Shown: one piece after another, positions 60,381-64,000 of the stretch | Layout: every line of letters starts with the position of its first letter | Position numbering within the stretch: position 1 is the stretch's first letter | Assembly (NCBI RefSeq): GCF_004331345.1 | Contig: NZ_SJJZ01000003.1 | Span: 372,001-436,000 of the forward strand | Length of the DNA stretch: 64,000 nucleotides | DNA from: Kribbella soli | GTDB taxonomy: Bacteria; Actinomycetota; Actinomycetes; Propionibacteriales; Kribbellaceae | Direction of reading: 5' to 3' | Position numbers and translations under genes: made by a program | The notes under the pieces: model-generated | Seen by the model: the letters and a program-made list of their open reading frames with translations, nothing else | What the model was told of the DNA's origin: nothing | Database searches by the model: none

Positions 60381-60909
60381 CCCACTCCCCCAGCACCTTC
60401 GCGCTGGCGTCGACCACCGCCGGCCAGTCGAGGGCCGCCTCGTCCGCCGAGTCCGACACGTGCTTCACGACGCGCACAGGTACGCCGTACTCCTGGCACG
60501 CGTACACGACGCCGTACGCCTCCATGTCCACCAGATGCGCCCGCTCCGCAAGCCGCGCCCGTACGACGGGATCCGTCACAAACACGTCCCCCGACGCGAG
60601 CACCGTCCCGTCCCCACCCGCGACCTGCAACTCCTCCCGCGGGTCCAGCCCGATCGCCCGGACCGCCTCCGCGTTCACATCGTGGTTGATGACCGTGCTG
60701 GGAAGGAACAACCCCGACAGACCATCACGAAGGGCACCGGTGGTTCCCACGTTGAGAACGACGAGATCCGCAGTCTCCCGCCCCGCCAGAGCCCGGCTGA
60801 CAGCCACCGCCGCAGCAGTCTTACCAACCCCCGTGATCACCACCGGAAGCCCCTCCGGAACATACCGTGCTTCGCCCGCAACGGCACTGACGATCAGATA
60901 CTCGGTCAC
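60361..60909 (-). CDS. Nucleosidase of the phosphorylase/MTAN superfamily
   Basis: A 182-residue protein, shorter than MTAN or futalosine hydrolase (about 220-240). It has the PNP_UDP_1 features GVGKTAAAVAVSRAL, NVGTTGALRDGL, a ribose-binding VDMEAYGV with the methionine-glutamate pair, and the catalytic aspartate in VKHVSDSADE. It cleaves a purine or modified nucleoside; the exact substrate (MTA/SAH or futalosine-like) cannot be assigned. The start at 60909 overlaps the upstream small gene (GTGA). Confidence 0.88.
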   Translation of the reverse strand: MTEYLIVSAVAGEARYVPEGLPVVITGVGKTAAAVAVSRALAGRETADLVVLNVGTTGALRDGLSGLFLPSTVINHDVNAEAVRAIGLDPREELQVAGGDGTVLASGDVFVTDPVVRARLAERAHLVDMEAYGVVYACQEYGVPVRVVKHVSDSADEAALDWPAVVDASAKVLGEWVSENAR

Positions 60910-61145
60910 CCGCGCAGGGTATCCGTTCCACCCCAGACGTCAGTCGGCTGCGGCCGCTCGCGCGCCTTTTCTGCCAACCGGCTCAGATCCCGGCCACCGC
61001 CGTACCTCCAGGCCTCAGCCGAGCCGCTGAAGTCCATCTCCACCGCATCGAGCGCGGCGATGAGCTCCTCAGCCTGCCTGCGGCGTTCCAGCTCGTCTTC
61101 GGGCCAACCGACGTTCTCGCCTCGAGTTGTCTCAGGCAGCTCCAC
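60906..61145 (-). CDS. Small hypothetical protein coupled to the nucleosidase
   Basis: A 79-residue hydrophilic protein with two charged helical stretches (EDELERRRQAEELIAALDAV and GRDLSRLAEKARE) and no recognised domain. GTG 61145 is used. Its stop overlaps the nucleosidase start, which supports real translation. It lies 27 bp after ispG on the same strand. No function can be assigned. Confidence 0.6.
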   Translation of the reverse strand: MELPETTRGENVGWPEDELERRRQAEELIAALDAVEMDFSGSAEAWRYGGGRDLSRLAEKARERPQPTDVWGGTDTLRG

Positions 61146-61172
61146 ACGTACGTCGTACGGGACTGGACAGGG

Positions 61173-62324
61173 TCAGCTGACGGTGACGGTGGGTTCGCCG
61201 GCGTCTCCGGTGGTTTCCATGGTTTCGGCGATGCGCATGGCTTCTTCGATGAGGGTTTCGACGATGGCCGACTCCGGGACGGTCTTGATGACCTCGCCCT
61301 TGACGAAGATCTGGCCCTTGCCGTTGCCGGAGGCGACGCCGAGGTCGGCCTCGCGGGCCTCGCCGGGGCCGTTCACGACGCAGCCCATGACGGCGACCCG
61401 GAGCGGGACCTCCATACCCTCGAGGCCGGCGGTGACCTGCTCGGCCAGGGTGTAGACGTCCACCTGGGCGCGGCCGCAGGACGGGCAGGAGACGATCTCG
61501 AGCTTGCGCTCCCGCAGGTTCAGCGACTGCAGGATCTGCAGGCCGACCTTGACCTCCTCGACCGGCGGCGCGGACAGCGAGACCCGGATCGTGTCGCCAA
61601 TGCCCTTCGACAGCAGCGCGCCGAACGCGACCGACGACTTGATCGTGCCCTGGAACGCCGGCCCGGCCTCGGTGACGCCGAGGTGCAGCGGCCAGTCGCC
61701 GCGCTCGGCGAGCATCTCGTAGGCCTGCACCATCACGACCGGGTCGTTGTGCTTGACCGAGATCTTGAAGTCGTGGAAGTCGTGCTCCTCGAACAGCGAC
61801 GCCTCCCAGACCGCCGACTCGACGAGCGCCTCGGGCGTCGCCTTGCCGTACTTCTCCAGCAGCCGCTTGTCCAGCGATCCCGCGTTCACGCCGATCCGCA
61901 GCGACGTACCGTGGTCCTTCGCGGCCTGCGCGATCTCCTTGACCTGGTCGTCGAACTTGCGGATGTTGCCCGGGTTCACCCGGACCGCGGCGCAGCCGGC
62001 CTCGATCGCCGCGAACACGTAGCCCGGCTGGAAGTGGATGTCGGCGATCACCGGAATCTGCGAGTGCTGGGCGATCTCCGCCAGCGCGTCGGCGTCCTCC
62101 TGCCGCGGGCACGCGACCCGGACGATGTCGCAGCCCGCCGCGGTCAACTCCGCGATCTGCTGCAGCGTCGTGTTCACGTCGTGCGTCTTCGTCGTGGTCA
62201 TCGACTGCACAGAGACCCGCGCGTCGCCGCCGACGAGCACCTTGCCGACCTTGATCTGGCGGGTCTTGCGGCGCGGAGCGAGGGTGGGAGGCGGCAGCGC
62301 GGGCATGCCCAGGTTGATGCTCAT
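61173..62324 (-). CDS. ispG: 4-hydroxy-3-methylbut-2-en-1-yl diphosphate synthase
   Basis: Penultimate enzyme of the MEP isoprenoid pathway, converting MEcPP to HMBPP. The 383-residue bacterial-type protein has an N-terminal TIM barrel and a C-terminal 4Fe-4S domain: cysteines in SCPSCGR and in VMGCVVNGPGEA. It follows rseP by 6 nt in the conserved actinobacterial dxr-rseP-ispG order. Iron-sulfur loading is expected to come from genes elsewhere. Confidence 0.97.
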   Translation of the reverse strand: MSINLGMPALPPPTLAPRRKTRQIKVGKVLVGGDARVSVQSMTTTKTHDVNTTLQQIAELTAAGCDIVRVACPRQEDADALAEIAQHSQIPVIADIHFQPGYVFAAIEAGCAAVRVNPGNIRKFDDQVKEIAQAAKDHGTSLRIGVNAGSLDKRLLEKYGKATPEALVESAVWEASLFEEHDFHDFKISVKHNDPVVMVQAYEMLAERGDWPLHLGVTEAGPAFQGTIKSSVAFGALLSKGIGDTIRVSLSAPPVEEVKVGLQILQSLNLRERKLEIVSCPSCGRAQVDVYTLAEQVTAGLEGMEVPLRVAVMGCVVNGPGEAREADLGVASGNGKGQIFVKGEVIKTVPESAIVETLIEEAMRIAETMETTGDAGEPTVTVS

Positions 62325-62330
62325 GTTTCC

Positions 62331-63638
62331 TTATCCGTTGAACAGCTTGATGGGGTTCACGATGTCGGCGATGACGAGCAGCACGCCCATCACCACGATC
62401 ACACTGGCCGCGACGTACGCGATCGGGAGCAGCTTGGCCACGTCGACGTACCCGGGGTCCGGCCGGCCGAACAGCTTGGCGAGGCCGCGCCGGATGCCTT
62501 CCCAGATCGCGCCGATCATGTGACCGCCGTCCAGCGGCAGCAGCGGGATGAAGTTGAACAGGGCCAGGAACAGGTTCAGCGAGGCGAGCAGCAGGATCAG
62601 GGTGGCCGCCTTCGCGCCCACGTTCAGGTCGCTGGAGGCGATCTCGCCCGCGACCCGGCTGGCGCCGACGACGCTCATCGGGCTGTCCTGGTCGCGCTCG
62701 CCGCCGACGATCGACTTGGCGACGCCGACCAACTTCTGCGGGAACTGGCCGAGGGCCTGGATGGTGCTGACCGTGTAGCCGCCCATCTTGTCCAGCGCGT
62801 AGCCGACGCTCTGCCGCTCGACCTTGCTCTCCGGCGAGACCCCGAGGAACCCGACCGACACGTACTTGTCCGACCCGGGCTTGTCCAGGACCTGGTTGAT
62901 GATCGTGCTGGTGTGCAGGGTCAGCTGCTGACCGTTGCGCTCGACAACGATCGTGGCGGCCTTGTCGGTGTTCGCCCGGATCAGCGGCGTCAGCTGCTCC
63001 CAGCTGGTGATCGTGGTGCCGTTGAACGCGACGATCTTGTCGCCGACCTGGAACCCGGCCTGCTTGGCCGGCGAGACCTTGTCGCTGTCCAGGCACTTGC
63101 GGTCGGCCGTCGCCTGGTCGGCCGGGATCACGCAGTCGGTGACCGTCGAGATGGTGGTCTGCGCGACGCTGTCGCCGTACATCGTGAACAGCCCGGTGAA
63201 GAGCACGACCGCGATCAGCACGTTGACCAGCGGCCCGGACGCCATCACGATCAGCTTCTTCCACCACACCTTCTGGTAGAAGAGCCGGCCGTTGTCGTCG
63301 GGCGAGATCGTCTCGTACTCCGCCGTCCGCGCGTTCTCGACCATCGACTGGATCGGGCCGGTGTTGGCCTTGCGCACCTTCGTCGGGTCCTGGCCCTTGG
63401 CGGGCGGCATCATGCCGATGATCCGGACGAATCCGCCGGCCGGGATCGCCTTGATGCCGTACTCCGTCTCGCCGCGCTTCACCGACCAGACGGTCCGCCC
63501 GAAGCCGACGAAGAACTGTGTGACCTTCATCCCGAACGCCTTGGCCGGGAGCATGTGGCCCATCTCGTGCAGCGCGACCGAGATCAGCACCCCGGCAACG
63601 AAGAGCACGATGCCGAGAATGGTGAGAAGCACACTCAT
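62331..63638 (-). CDS. rseP: Site-2 intramembrane metalloprotease RseP (Rip1-like)
   Basis: A 435-residue S2P-family zinc protease. The HEMGH active-site motif is in TM1 (LISVALHEMGHML), a PDZ domain spans about 190-270 (FQVGDKIVAFNG), and the third metal ligand is in LLPLDGGH near the C-terminal membrane segments. It cleaves anti-sigma factors within the membrane; Rip1 is the mycobacterial counterpart. The ATG at 63638 overlaps the dxr stop (ATGA). Confidence 0.96.
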   Translation of the reverse strand: MSVLLTILGIVLFVAGVLISVALHEMGHMLPAKAFGMKVTQFFVGFGRTVWSVKRGETEYGIKAIPAGGFVRIIGMMPPAKGQDPTKVRKANTGPIQSMVENARTAEYETISPDDNGRLFYQKVWWKKLIVMASGPLVNVLIAVVLFTGLFTMYGDSVAQTTISTVTDCVIPADQATADRKCLDSDKVSPAKQAGFQVGDKIVAFNGTTITSWEQLTPLIRANTDKAATIVVERNGQQLTLHTSTIINQVLDKPGSDKYVSVGFLGVSPESKVERQSVGYALDKMGGYTVSTIQALGQFPQKLVGVAKSIVGGERDQDSPMSVVGASRVAGEIASSDLNVGAKAATLILLLASLNLFLALFNFIPLLPLDGGHMIGAIWEGIRRGLAKLFGRPDPGYVDVAKLLPIAYVAASVIVVMGVLLVIADIVNPIKLFNG

Positions 63639-64000
63639 GCCTGCGGAGTCTCCTGTACGCCGGTAATGTCACGCGCCCGCTTTCGGGCCCACGCGTCCGC
63701 CGCGAGCACGTCGTCGACGGACAGTTCCTCATACGAGGGTACGTCGTGATCGGTCACCACCCGTGCCACTGTGTCGACGATCGCCACGAACGGCAACCGG
63801 CCGTCCCGGAACGCCTGGACGCAGACCTCGTTCGCCGCGTTGAAGACCGCCGGAGCGGTCCCGCCCCGGGTCCCCGCCTCCCGGGCCAGTGCCACGGACG
63901 GGAACTCGGCGTCGTCGACCGGCTGGAACGTCCAGGTGCTCGCCTCGGCCCAGTTCCACGGCGGCGACGCGTCCGGTATCCGGTCGGGCCAGCCCAGCGC
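63635..64000 (-). CDS. dxr: 1-deoxy-D-xylulose 5-phosphate reductoisomerase (3' part)
   Basis: The last 121 residues of Dxr; the gene continues past the window edge. The C-terminal signature is clear: LGWPDRIPD, TWTFQPVDDAEFPSVALAREAG and GGTAPAVFNAANEVCVQAF. It belongs to the helical C-terminal domain that closes over the active site. It reduces and isomerises DXP to MEP, feeding the same pathway as ispG downstream. Confidence 0.95.
   Translation of the reverse strand, partial: ALGWPDRIPDASPPWNWAEASTWTFQPVDDAEFPSVALAREAGTRGGTAPAVFNAANEVCVQAFRDGRLPFVAIVDTVARVVTDHDVPSYEELSVDDVLAADAWARKRARDITGVQETPQA

Noticed and set aside
61132..63732. 866-codon minus-strand open frame
   Set aside because: It is the +1 shadow of rseP and ispG; the real genes have clear motifs in a different frame.

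Overview
This window is chromosomal DNA from a high-GC actinobacterium. GTG starts are very common, neighbouring genes are often coupled by ATGA or GTGA overlaps, and the histidine and tryptophan pathways share a PriA-type isomerase. The gene content (trp/hisI block ending in lgt, dxr-rseP-ispG, heterodimeric ABC exporter, ECF42-type sigma factor with a YCII partner, many GNAT acetyltransferases) suggests a soil Propionibacteriales member such as Kribbella. That genus-level guess is inference. I saw no rRNA, tRNA, CRISPR array, prophage or insertion sequence, and no gene-free stretch longer than 300 bases.

Layout. 49-8569 (minus): one long biosynthetic operon, hisI-trpE-(Trp-associated membrane protein)-(HGxxPAAW protein)-trpC-trpB-trpA, followed by a SCO1-like copper chaperone, a MauE/DoxX membrane protein, a DsbA-like protein and lgt. 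8635-12324: M19 dipeptidase, a GNAT protein, a DUF559 (Vsr-like nuclease) gene flanked by two inverted copies of a 63-bp palindromic element, and a cysteine-less HesB/IscA-fold protein. 12444-21649: heterodimeric ABC exporter, TIGR03085 protein, DedA, MBL hydrolase, membrane phosphodiesterase, secreted GH43 enzyme. 21799-29372: PBP4-type peptidase, two tandem double-GNAT genes, ArsR-type regulator with an MFS pump, and a MarR-regulated DHA2 pump. 29550-34054: a three-gene exopolysaccharide cluster (Wzz/BY-kinase-like protein with a broken P-loop, O-antigen-ligase-like protein, beta-helix protein).

34061-42223 (minus): hisF and priA/hisA bracket a four-gene set made of a PlsC acyltransferase, a LarA (nickel-pincer racemase) homologue, a zinc MDR dehydrogenase, and a fatty-acyl-CoA-reductase-like protein fused to a HAD phosphatase. 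I consider this the best candidate for an uncharacterised (probably lipid) pathway. 42345-49380: P450, methyltransferase, TauE/SafE permease, GNAT protein, YCII protein with its ECF sigma factor, flavin oxidoreductase. 49536-57315: proS and a run of single genes, including a 54-residue ribbon-helix-helix gene coupled to a VOC gene and facing a second VOC gene, and a MerR-thioredoxin pair with a textbook MerR promoter (19-bp spacer). 57387-64000: TPP enzyme with a cyclase-family hydrolase, Nudix, nucleosidase, then ispG, rseP and the 3' part of dxr.

Working together: the trp/his genes share the PRA/PRFAR and chorismate branches, with PriA (41486-42223) probably replacing the absent trpF. dxr and ispG supply isoprenoid precursors. 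The SCO1/MauE/DsbA trio and lgt act at the cell envelope. Most other genes are accessory export, regulation and small-molecule metabolism. The non-coding DNA holds more structure than usual: paired palindromic elements, a hairpin burying a start codon, a 24-bp inverted repeat after the GNAT pair, a 20-bp tandem repeat running into a terminator, and several clear operators.
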